This document shows, in pieces, positions 11,768-20,345 of a stretch of 64,000 nucleotides of DNA (the stretch's first letter is position 1; the number at the start of each line of letters is the position of its first letter). The notes under the pieces were generated by a model that worked only from the letters and a program-made list of their open reading frames with translations, searched no databases and was not told where the DNA came from. The DNA is from Fasciola hepatica. Taxonomy: Eukaryota > Platyhelminthes > Trematoda > Plagiorchiida > Fasciolidae. A program made the translations under genes and the position numbers. The DNA lies in contig CANUEZ040000164.1 of the NCBI GenBank assembly GCA_948099385.1, positions 3,176,501 to 3,240,500 on the forward strand, written 5' to 3'.

Positions 11768-12725
11768 GTCCACTACCCATTGGAGACCACCGTGTTGTCA
11801 CTGATGACCGGGGCAAGGCAAACTCTCTGGGGGAATACTTTGGTAGTGTACATAGAATGGATAGTAGGGTACGAGTAGATTTGACTCTGGTTCATCCTTC
11901 TCCTCAGTTAAACGAGCTAGACCTATCAGAGGAAAGCGTGCGTAAGTACCTACAGGAGTTGAACAGCCACAAGTCAGCAGGTCCAGATGGCATTCATCCA
12001 GCTATCATCGAGCCGTTGGCGGATATCATAGCTCCATCGGTATGCAGACTGTACAGATCCACGTTGGACCAGAGTAAGCTGTCTCAGGACTGGAAAGTTG
12101 CGGCAGTCGTGACAATACAAAAGAGCGGACCTAAGTCTGTTGTGCATAACTACAGACCAGTAAGCCTAACTAGCATCCTAAGTAAAGTCCTTGGGAAGAT
12201 CATCCGTGCCCACATCTGCCAGCACTTACTGCAGCACTCCATGTTAAGTCCGGCCCAGCATGGACTTCCGAAAAAGATCTTGTAACTCGAAGAACGGACG
12301 AAGGAAAGCAAGTTGAGGTATGCTACCTCAATTTTAGCAAAGCGTTCGACTCTGTCAATCATCGTCATGTTCTATACAAGATGGATAAGTTCGGTATAGC
12401 TGGGCCAGTATATAGATGGCTGGCGGGCTCCTCTCTCACTGGACGTTTTACGTAATAGGTGCTCCAATTTGGTGAACGTCACCAGTGGTGTACCTCAGGG
12501 ACCCGTCCTAAGCCCTGTCCTATTCTTGCTGTTAAGTAACGACCTGGCAACCGCTCTTCAATCGCCTAGCTTTATTTTTGTGGATGATGTGAAGATTGTC
12601 GGTGCTCGGGGAAGGGTGGATATGGGCAGGGACATATATACCGTCGTGGGCTCGGCATGCAAAAAGGACTTACCTCTGAAAGCTGAAAAAGCTACTTGTT
12701 GTCAGGGGCAACAGAGAGCCTAACT
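11760..12725 (+). pseudogene. CR1-A copy 1: reverse transcriptase
   Basis: Piece 11857-12285 has SAGPDGIHPAIIEPLAD, WKVAAVVTIQKSGPKS and NYRPVSLTSILSKVLGKII, the standard CR1 fingers and palm entry. Motif A ([12 protein letters not shown]) is present near 12330-12365 in another frame, after a frameshift near 12270. Piece 12469-12723 has motif B GVPQGPVLSPVLF, in which a Pro replaces the usual Ser, and motif C FVDDVKIVG, in which Val replaces Ala of F/YADD. The reading frame is lost several times, so the copy is inactive. Confidence 0.88.
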
Positions 12726-13382
12726 GTCGCTCGTGATCAAGGGCTGTTCACCATAGAAGTAGTCAGTAGGGTGAAAGAACTTGGGGCCATCATGAGTAGT
12801 GACCTCAAATGGTCAGAGCAGTGCAAAGCTGCTGCACAAAGGGCTCGTAAGGAGCTTTTTAGACTGCGATCAGCTTTTTCTTGCCGGAAGCCGGAGGTGT
12901 TCTTACCTATTTGAATGTCCATAGTACGACCTCACTTAGAATGTGGCGTGCAGGCTTGGTCACCCTTCTACAAAATAGACGCCGCCTGCCTCGAGAAAGT
13001 CCAACGTCTCGCCACGCGAATGGTTGAAGGGCAGAGGGGTAAGACTTACGAGCAGAGACTCTGTGACCTGAATCTCTTCTCGTTCGAGAAGAGGAGACGT
13101 CGAGGGGATCTCATAGAAACGTTCAAGGTAATGAAGGGCTTTTCTGGCCTTAGACCAGATAGTCGATTCCAAGTGGCCGTAGACTCCAGAACAAGGGGAC
13201 ATGAAAAGAAGTTGATAAAAGTCCGATCTAGGTTGATGGCTAGATCGCACTTCTTCAGCAACAGGGTTGTGAACAGTTGGAACGGTCTGCCTGGTGAAAT
13301 GGTAGATCTGCAGACAGTCAAATCCTTCAAATGTGCCCTAGATCGCAAGTGGTACGAGATCTTTCCTTGTAGTGAGCCTTGA
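12696..13382 (+). pseudogene. CR1-A copy 1: thumb and C-terminal domain
   Basis: Pieces 12696-12914 and 12915-13382 are in one frame, separated only by a TGA at 12912-12914. They contain VKELGAIMSSDLKWSEQC, RPHLECGVQAWSPFY, CLEKVQRLATRMVEG, KRRRRGDLIETFKVMKG and FFSNRVVNSWNGLPGEMVD. This is the conserved C-terminal half of CR1-type ORF2 proteins; its exact role is not known. The stop at 13380-13382 is at the expected end, close to where copy 3 ends. Confidence 0.88.
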
Positions 13383-13654
13383 GTATATCAACTAGATGGA
13401 TGACGGGTAGCACTGTGGTCCTTCTGGAGTATGTTTTAGCAGACTTTTTCCCTGATTGCATACTGTCTCAGTGAACGCTCACGATGCATAATGTCTCTCG
13501 CAGTTGATTTGAGATGGGGTTTTCCGTTTCCCTCTCAGTTTCAGCGGGGATTCGATCAAATACACTCGGCAGTGGTGGGTGCATAACTGGTGTGCATACC
13601 ATCGAAGGAATTCTGGACGCTCGATTGGCCGTGGCCATTACTTGTCCTGTTCAG

Positions 13655-13720
13655 ACTGAACTGAACTGAACTGAACTACCTGTCCTGTGCAGACTGAACT
13701 GAACTGAACTGAACTACCTG
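13655..13720 (+). repeat. CTGAA tandem tail of CR1-A copy 1, duplicated
   Basis: Two blocks of about four CTGAA units separated by a short segment CTACCTGTCCTGTGCAGA. The same motif, again preceded by GTCCTGTGCAAA, closes CR1-A copy 3 at 29594-29616. The block is the element's 3' end. The second block looks like a local duplication of tail plus adjoining 3' UTR. Confidence 0.85.
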
Positions 13721-14117
13721 TCTTGTGCAAACTGTGACGTTGTGAGTTGCCGCGTGGTTTGAATTTTCGAATTGCTCTCAGCGTTAAGCATTTTTGCATT
13801 GTTTGGTGGAATAACACACGTTATTTCGCCAAACTATCGTATCGTAATTAGTATTTCGGTACGCGTACTTTTTGAAGAGTTCACTCTCTTCAGAAGACTT
13901 TATTCTCTTCAAAAACTGAGTATAACTTTTGGTGTCCTTTTTGGTGTTTTTTGTTGGTGTCAGTGCAACTGATACCGGCTAACATCTTTTTGTGGCGTTT
14001 TTTCCAGTGTACCGTTTTTGTGGAACTTTTTAGTGTGCGGGTTTGCTGCACTTGCCTTAGTGTACCGTTTGTGTCTGTTCAAAAGGTGTGTTTTTGTCCC
14101 ACTGGTGTTCGAGACGA

Positions 14118-14507
14118 AATGAATGGGACAGAGGTCGATCCCGTTGGTCAGGCAGTAAGGTGCGGGAACAAGGAATTCACGGACCTGGTGCAAGATTAGG
14201 GCATTCAATGCGACCAGTGTTGCATTTGGTTTCATCAAAAATGCTCCAAGCTGGAAGAGAAAGACTTCGAGCTGCACATCAAGTACCCATCGCTCAAGTG
14301 GATATGCGCCTATTGCTTTGCGTTTGCAGCGGAGTGCTCTCGTATAATTCGAGGCGAACTAGGGGAAGAGGACACGAACGTGAAGCTGGAACCAAGACTA
14401 GAGAGAGCCAGTTCGATCCATAGCCTAGAGGGAAAGGAAAACCGGGTGCCAGAGCACAAAAATAAAAAAGGCAACCCAAGCCAAAGGGCCAAGAAGGCAA
14501 AGAGGTA
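14118..14507 (+). pseudogene. CR1-A ORF1, N-terminal PHD-like zinc finger
   Basis: From ATG 14118 the frame runs through RCGNKEF, meets an in-frame TAG at 14197-14199, and continues with CDQCCIWFHQKCSKLEEKDF and LKWICAYC to a stop at 14506. The spacing C-x2-C, W-F-H-x2-C and W-x-C-x2-C is that of a PHD-type finger. PHD fingers are known in ORF1 proteins of some CR1-group elements, where they may bind chromatin or nucleic acid. The TAG falls between the first and second metal-binding pairs. Behind the finger is a highly basic, Glu/Lys-rich stretch. Function is inferred from pattern only. Confidence 0.6.
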
Positions 14508-14522
14508 GCGGGATTCACCAGT

Positions 14523-15497
14523 GTGGGGAAAAGCCTCCTGACGGAGGTGGAATCCCTCAAGGAGCAGGTCAAACGCCCAGATGCTGAGGTGCAACGCATG
14601 AAGCGTGACACTGAGGTCATGGCAGACAGAAGTAGAAAACTGCTACTTCATAACCTTAGGGAGAACATCGTAAAAGACGGTAGAATCAGGAAGGAGGAAA
14701 ACCACCGGCATGTGACTGAGGTTCTTAGGATGGCTGGCCTACCTCCTACGACACCAATAGTCAAGTGCCACCGAATAGGACTATGGCGTGGAGCACAACC
14801 AGCGCCGCTACGACCCCTATTAGTTGTATTCCACAGTGTCTACTGGAGGGATATGCTGCTGTCCAGGGCGGGAGCAGTTGAGGGCAACACGCAGGGAATG
14901 GTTAGGGTTACACCTGACAGCCCAGCATTTGTCAAACCGGCTGAAGCCATAGTCCCTCTGAGAACGGGCACACCTGATCTTAAGAGACCAAAGCTACATA
15001 TAGCGAAACTGGAGATGACCCCTCTTGGGAAGTCAACACCTAAGGCCCAAGGAGTAATCCAGGTACCAAAGGTGGCTTCAGGTGCCGGTATACAAAAAGC
15101 CAAAGATCGGGAAGTTCGAAAGACCAACAAGAAGGGGAGTCACAGGGCATTCAGCCCGGTTGGTTTTGAGAACGCGCAGCCAGCCGGCCTGATTCTAAAG
15201 GAAACTCCCAAAAAGTCCTCTCTGGTGCAACCAGAGAAGTTGGAGGTATCAGAGGGAAAAGCCGAGGAAACCAGTTGGGCTGGGGTGGTCGCAAGACCAT
15301 CCCGGGCCATCGGTACGGCGACTCAAAAGGGGGTTACCTCCTTTGTGCATGTCGAGCCTGACACCGGGTCGACGGGTGGAAAAGAAAAAGCCACGAAACT
15401 CAGAGTGTCACTCGATATGCAAGATGCTGCACCGCCGACACCTTTAGAGGCAAAAAACGGGGCATCACCTCGGAGGTTGCGCCCGAGGATACCCTAG
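14523..15497 (+). CDS. CR1-A ORF1, C-terminal part with coiled coil and RRM-like core
   Basis: A 324-codon open frame. Residues 1-40 form a heptad-like coiled coil (LLTEVESLKEQVKR onward). Residues about 40-130 contain KLLLHNLREN, VLRMAGLPPTTPIVKCHRIG and RPLLVVFHSVYWRDMLLSRA, the layout of the RRM-like RNA-binding core of L1/CR1-type ORF1 proteins, which coat the element RNA. The remainder is a Lys/Pro-rich tail. It was probably joined to the PHD-like N-terminus before the stop near 14506. The start codon at 14523 is only the first ATG of the open piece and need not be used. Confidence 0.6.
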   Translation: MGKSLLTEVESLKEQVKRPDAEVQRMKRDTEVMADRSRKLLLHNLRENIVKDGRIRKEENHRHVTEVLRMAGLPPTTPIVKCHRIGLWRGAQPAPLRPLLVVFHSVYWRDMLLSRAGAVEGNTQGMVRVTPDSPAFVKPAEAIVPLRTGTPDLKRPKLHIAKLEMTPLGKSTPKAQGVIQVPKVASGAGIQKAKDREVRKTNKKGSHRAFSPVGFENAQPAGLILKETPKKSSLVQPEKLEVSEGKAEETSWAGVVARPSRAIGTATQKGVTSFVHVEPDTGSTGGKEKATKLRVSLDMQDAAPPTPLEAKNGASPRRLRPRIP

Positions 15498-16036
15498 CCC
15501 TAGAATTAGCAATGAAGTCAGTAACGAGGACCAGGGAACTGTCAATATGGTACACCAACACCTGCAGTCTCCCGGGAAAAAAGAGAGGAGTTGACGGCTA
15601 GGATCGCAGAGTCTGATGTCATGGCGTTGACGGAAACTTGGATAAAGCCATATACTGACACGCGCTTCCAGGGATACGCTGCCTACAGACAGGATAGAAC
15701 AGATGGAAGGCAGGGGGCGGAGTGGCACTTCTAATACGGACCGACATAGGCCATTGGGAGGTTCCGTTCAACTTAGTGTCCGGTAATTTACAGGCCAGAT
15801 CCTGCTTTATCAGGATCGAGGGGCGTACAGTATGCATTATCTGTATCTACAGGGCGCCGCTAGCCACAGGTGAGGAAGACGTTGAGCTCTTGCAAATGCT
15901 GGATGCGGTGCTGGCACAGACAAAGGAATTCATCTTATTAGGAGATCTCAACCTTCCCCAAAATAACTGGAAAGCGGGATCGCACCAAGGGGATCAACGG
16001 GAGACAAGTTTCTGCAGTGGGTCTGGTTACATGCAC
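15498..16036 (+). pseudogene. CR1-A copy 2: ORF2 endonuclease, N-terminal half
   Basis: Sequence after ORF1 encodes WYTNTCSLPGKK, ALTETWIKPYTD, then in a shifted frame (open 15722-16063) VALLIRTDIG, IICIYRAPLATGEED and FILLGDLNLPQNNWK. These give the catalytic Asn and Glu and the D-x-N segment of an APE-type endonuclease. A frame change lies near 15710-15720. The domain is cut at 16036 by the BEL element and its last part, including S-D-H, continues at 22737. Confidence 0.87.
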
Positions 16037-16416
16037 TGTTACGAACGTTTGAGCAATGCGTAGCCAAATTCGCAACGGATCCCGAAATCAGAAGGCGATT
16101 ATCCGTGATAATTCTACAATACTAGATTATTAAAATAAACAATGACGTAAACAATATACAAACCTCAATAATACGATCACAAAGTCTCAACAACGAGAAA
16201 CCGAATAGCAGCGTGTGAGCAGACAGCACGTGCGTCACGCAGGTCCTGAACAAGGATGTGCCAAAATAGCGCTCTGGGCGCGAACAAACAACAATTGGTC
16301 CAGAAAAATAACCAGTTCGTAAAGACAAGTCAATAGTGTATGGAAATGAGTGATGTTGGGAAAAAACACTGAATCGCGAGGGAAAAAAGGGGGATTTTCC
16401 ACGACCGGCTGTTACA
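16037..16416 (-). repeat. BEL/Pao 3' LTR
   Basis: 380 bp, TG...CA ends, nearly identical to 22356-22736 and to the solo LTR at 2233-2613. The open frame of about 93-101 codons seen inside each copy is probably incidental. Confidence 0.95.
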
Positions 16417-17117
16417 CCGCCCACCAAAATCCTCCTGGATCCTTAGCAGAGTCAAAGGTTCGGTATAAAGGTACTGACTCTTCCTACCTGCCTAGGCCCT
16501 GCTGTCAGTGCGCGCGTCTAATGCTCGTCGTCGACGTTCTACTACTGGTCGCACCTAACCCATTGGCTACATAGACGTGAGGCTAGTCTACATCTTCCAC
16601 AAGACCAAATGACCGATGGCGGGCGTGAAGGGTCACATAGACGTTGTCCTCGTAAGGGGCCGTCCGGTCCTGGATGTACGCGCTTGAGTGTGTGTGTGTG
16701 TGCGTGCGTGTGTGTGTGCCGGGGTTACAATGAAATCACAGTTATGACTACACATCAAAGGAGGACTTTCTGCAATGTCAACAAAAGACCGCGTGGCAAG
16801 AAAACGAGTAAATGTAGCATGCATGTGTGACCTGAGCTCCACTACTTCCACATGTGCAAGGGGCATTCGGTAGCGTCAACAAAAGGCGAACAAAGAACAC
16901 TGTCACATGTATGATGGGTTTACGGGATGTAGAGTGCGTCGTGCATGCGCGTATGTATCGGGATGTATAATGGAATCGCACTCATCACCACATATCGGAA
17001 AGAACCTTCTGTAATGTCAACGAAGGGACCGCGAGCACCTTAACGTGTTTGACGGAGATTGTGTGGTATATATGGTGTTTCTTTATCCACCTCGATCACT
17101 GGTGTGAAAAAGGTTTA
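16417..17117 (-). other. BEL/Pao 3' non-coding region with degenerate tandem repeat
   Basis: Between the integrase stop and the 3' LTR. It holds a GT-rich microsatellite (16688-16720) and two diverged copies of a block of about 70 bp, 16728-16800 and 16966-17035. Both read roughly ACAATGAAATC...TTCTGCAATGTCAAC, about 238 bp apart. Nothing coding was seen. Confidence 0.6.
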
Positions 17118-18602
17118 CTAGGCCACAGGGTTATCAGCTCCTCCGTCTTCGCTCTCGAGTAGGTTAATACTGCGTATGTCACGAATGAGCACTCCGTTAG
17201 CTGTCTTCACCTTCACCGTTCTTATCATTTCGTCGGTGCTTTTGATGGTTTCCGTAACTACTCCCAAAGACCAAGCGCTGAAATGTGCGCGTTCGTCGGC
17301 GATCATAACCACGTCCCCAACTTTGAATGGTCTTGTTTTGGCCATCCACTTCTGTCGAGTCTGCAAAGCCGGTAGGTACTCCCGTAGCCATCGCCTCCAG
17401 AAGACCTTGGCCAGATAGTTCGCTTGCTTCCACCCATGGAGGTAGCTCCCACGAAGGTTTACCGGCCCTTGGAAACCCTCGTTCGACCTTAGCGTCAATA
17501 AGTCGTTTGGGGTGAGCGCCAGGTGGGTGGGGTCGCCGTTCAATACTGGAACCAGGGGGCGGTTGTTCAGGATTCGCTCCACCTCAGTCATGACGGTGTT
17601 CAGGGTCTCGTCGTCGGGCGGCTGCTGCTCCATGATTGACAGCAATATCCGTCTGGCGGACCGGATCATGCGTTCCCATATGCCGCCTCGGTGACTGGCC
17701 TGTGGGGGGTTGAAATGCCAGCGTACGCCGTAGGCCACGGTTCGATTCTGCAGTTCGTCCCTGTTTATGTTCTTGTGCCAACGCTGCAATTCCCGTTGAG
17801 CGCCCACAAAGTTCGATCCATTATCTGAGTATATGTCGGCCGGTACGTCTCTTCGGTTGATAAATCTTTGCAAGGCCCGTAGAAACGAATCGGTCGTCAT
17901 CGAATGTGCGACTTCTAGGTGCACCGCACGTGATTTCATGCACGTCATGATACATCCGTATCGCTTTTCTAATCTTTTCCCGCACTTGATCCACAAGGGC
18001 CCGAAATAGTCCAACCCGGTGTCACTGAACGGCCACCAGCCCGTAGTTACCCTGCATTCTGGTAGTGGGGCCATGAGTTGTTTGCCTGCTGTGGCATTGC
18101 GTCTCCTGCATTGTACACACCGTCGGATCACGCGTTTTACAGTCTCTCGTCCTCTCAACAACCAAAGACGCTTTCGGATGACGCTCGTCACGTGACTTTC
18201 CCCGGCATGTCCCTCTACGGCGTGGACGTGTTGAATCATTAGCTCTACTACGGGTTGTCTCGCAGGCAGCAGTATAGGATACTTTGTGTCGAAGTTCAGG
18301 TGGGCGTTGGTCAGCCTACCATCCACCCGCAGCAGTCCGTTGATGATTTTGGGGTTTAAACGCTTCAGCTCGCCTCTTGGAGATGGCATGTCTTCATTGG
18401 TCAGCCCCACTTCTTCCGCCCTCTTGAGTTCTCGGGCGAAAGCCTCGCGTTGTATCATTCTGAAAATATCGTACTCTGCCGCTTGTAGCTCATCGGGACC
18501 TATCGGGCCGACCGGTATCCGACCTGAGGGCCGTAGCCCTTTCATGACTAGTAAACTTATCTTGAACCTGGTTAACCAAACTAGCGAACGAAGCGTCTTC
18601 AT
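17118..18602 (-). CDS. BEL/Pao integrase region
   Basis: 494 open codons that form the 3' end of the polyprotein. A zinc-binding domain near residues 125-170 has HVHAVEGHAGESHV followed by CVQCRRR (H-H-C-C). The catalytic core has GLDYFGPLW, DIYSDNGSNFVGAQ and PPQASHRGGIWERMIRSA, giving the D, D and E residues. After LTPNDLLTL comes the C-terminal domain typical of BEL (WMAKTRPFKVGDVVMI and on, the DUF5641-type end), finishing SINLLES. It would insert the cDNA into the genome. It is in the Gag frame but +1 relative to RT-RNase H, so the join lies somewhere in 18490-18602. The ATG at 18602 is not a true start. Confidence 0.95.
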   Translation of the reverse strand: MKTLRSLVWLTRFKISLLVMKGLRPSGRIPVGPIGPDELQAAEYDIFRMIQREAFARELKRAEEVGLTNEDMPSPRGELKRLNPKIINGLLRVDGRLTNAHLNFDTKYPILLPARQPVVELMIQHVHAVEGHAGESHVTSVIRKRLWLLRGRETVKRVIRRCVQCRRRNATAGKQLMAPLPECRVTTGWWPFSDTGLDYFGPLWIKCGKRLEKRYGCIMTCMKSRAVHLEVAHSMTTDSFLRALQRFINRRDVPADIYSDNGSNFVGAQRELQRWHKNINRDELQNRTVAYGVRWHFNPPQASHRGGIWERMIRSARRILLSIMEQQPPDDETLNTVMTEVERILNNRPLVPVLNGDPTHLALTPNDLLTLRSNEGFQGPVNLRGSYLHGWKQANYLAKVFWRRWLREYLPALQTRQKWMAKTRPFKVGDVVMIADERAHFSAWSLGVVTETIKSTDEMIRTVKVKTANGVLIRDIRSINLLESEDGGADNPVA

Positions 18603-20345
18603 CCAGGAAGAAAACCTGACCAGTCGCGATAAAATGGGCGACGCTTCGACGACGTTGGTTTGCTATCACTACGCCTTTGATCTCCAGTTCCAATTCCGTA
18701 GGGGGTTTTAATTCGAACACGGGCCAGTCCTGTTTGGGCAATTGCAGGAAGTTCGGCCCTCTCGTCCACGTGTCCAGTTGCCTGAAGTTGTTCGCACCTC
18801 GAGAGCACAGGTCGGCCGGATTATCGCCAGACCTGACATGACTCCACTGGTGCGTGGCCGATTCATCGTGGATAATCGTGAGCCGGTTAGCAACGAAAGT
18901 ACTAAACCGGCTCCGTACGTTGTTAATGTAGTAAAGTACTATCGTTGAATCCGTCCAGAAGCTCACCGACCAAATGTAGAGATCGAAACATCTCTTCACA
19001 GCTTGCACCACCCTGACTGCCAACACGGCTGCGCTGAGTTCGAGGCGTGGGATTGAGACCGACTTCAGTGGAGCAACGCGGGCTTTGGCGAACAGGATCC
19101 TCGTGGTATATTGTCCATCTCCTGCGCACCATCGTCCGTACACCACAGCTCCATAACCGACTTCGGATGCATCGGAAAAGGCATGTAGTTCTCCAGTCCG
19201 TGTCGTATGGCCAGGGGTCAAACATCGTGGTATTCTTATGTCCCCTAATTTCTTCAAGGTGTTCAAAAATTCCTCCCAGTCCAGCCGGTCCCCTCGGTCC
19301 AGTGACTGGTCCCAATCAACCTTCTTACGGCACAGCCGCTGCAGCAAGATCTTTCCGGGTAGCAGCCATGGTGAGACGAAACCGAGCGGGTCGAACAAAC
19401 TTGAGACGGCAGATAGTATGCCACGACGGGTTATTGGCAGCTCGGGAACGGTCAGTTCGAAAACAAAATCGTCCGTTCCCGCGTCCCATTGTATCCCTAA
19501 AGTGCGCTCGATAGGAAGTGGAGAGCCGTCCAAATCTCTTACCCTTTCGACCTTTTCGTGATACGGGATGACCTTCAGCACTTCCGAAGCGTTCGACATC
19601 CATTTAGTTAGATGGAAGCCACCCTCTTCCAGCAATCTCGTCAGACCCCTGAACTGCTCTAGAGCTGATTCCACATCATCGAATGACCCAAGGTAGTCGT
19701 CGACGTAGAAGTTCCTGCTGACGCTTTCTACCACCGTCCGATGTACCAGATCGCCATGTTTGTTCGCTGATTCTCGGAGGGCGTAGTTGGCACAAAATGG
19801 TGACGATATGGCTCCGAAGGGGTGGACGGTCATTCTATAATTCACCACTGCGTTGTCCCGGTCGCTCCCTTCCCACCACAGGAAACGCAAAGCATCTCGT
19901 TCTCCTACCGGAATCTTCACCTGATGGAACATTTCCCTAATGTCGGCAGACAAAGCCACTTTACCCACTCTGAAACGGTACAAAACATCGATCAGTGGTG
20001 TGGTCCAGTCAGGCCCCTGTAGTAGGCGATCGTTTAACGACTTGCCCTGGAACTTGGCCGCACAGTCGAAAACCACGCGCAGTTTATTGGGTTTTTTGGG
20101 GTTGATAACCGGATGGTGAGGCAGATACCAGATACCCCTTTTGCTGTCGGTGTTAACAGGCACCCTTTCAACGTAACCGAGGTCCTCGTTTCGCTTCATC
20201 AAATCCGCGTATCGTTCCCACAGATTCTGGTCTCGAATGAAGCGTTCTTTTAGTCGTAGTAATCGTTGGAGAACATAATTTCTGTTGTCAGTCCACGGGT
20301 CGACCGGTGTGCGCCATGGGAGGGGAACCTCGAACTGTTTTTGAG
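18490..20345 (-). CDS. BEL/Pao reverse transcriptase and RNase H region
   Basis: Open in one frame from about 20345 to 18490. RT has NKLRVVFDCAAKFQGKSLND, then ALSADIREMFHQVKIP (motif A), PFGAISSPFCANYAL (motif B) and FYVDDYLGSF (motif C, YVDD, as usual in BEL). RNase H has LHAFSDASEVGYGAVVYG, PRLELSAAVLA, FWTDSTIVLYYI and HVRSGDNPADLCSRG, so D, E, D and the last D are all present. Catalytic residues look intact. Frame relations: it sits in the -1 frame relative to Gag-protease, entered near 20349, and integrase is back in the Gag frame. Confidence 0.95.

Larger units (their letters stand above)
10434..13735 (+). mobile_element. CR1-like family A, copy 1
   Basis: A nearly complete ORF2 of a CR1/Pido-type non-LTR retrotransposon on the plus strand: endonuclease (10640-11767), reverse transcriptase (11760-12725) and thumb with C-terminal region (12696-13382). 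A 3' UTR of about 270 bp follows and ends in repeats of CTGAA (13655-13720), the kind of short tandem tail used by CR1 elements. It is related to copies 2 and 3 but visibly diverged from them, and it has several stops and frame changes, so it is the older copy. Its tail abuts the start of copy 2. Confidence 0.9.
13736..16036 (+). mobile_element. CR1-like family A, copy 2, 5' portion
   Basis: Starts immediately after the tail of copy 1 and runs through a 5' leader (13736-14115), ORF1 (about 14118-15497) and the first half of the ORF2 endonuclease, where it is cut by the BEL/Pao insertion at 16036/16037. The rest of the element resumes at 22737 after the target duplication. This is the only CR1-A copy in the window that keeps its ORF1. 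The exact 5' end is not defined, because no second full-length copy is available to compare. Confidence 0.85.
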
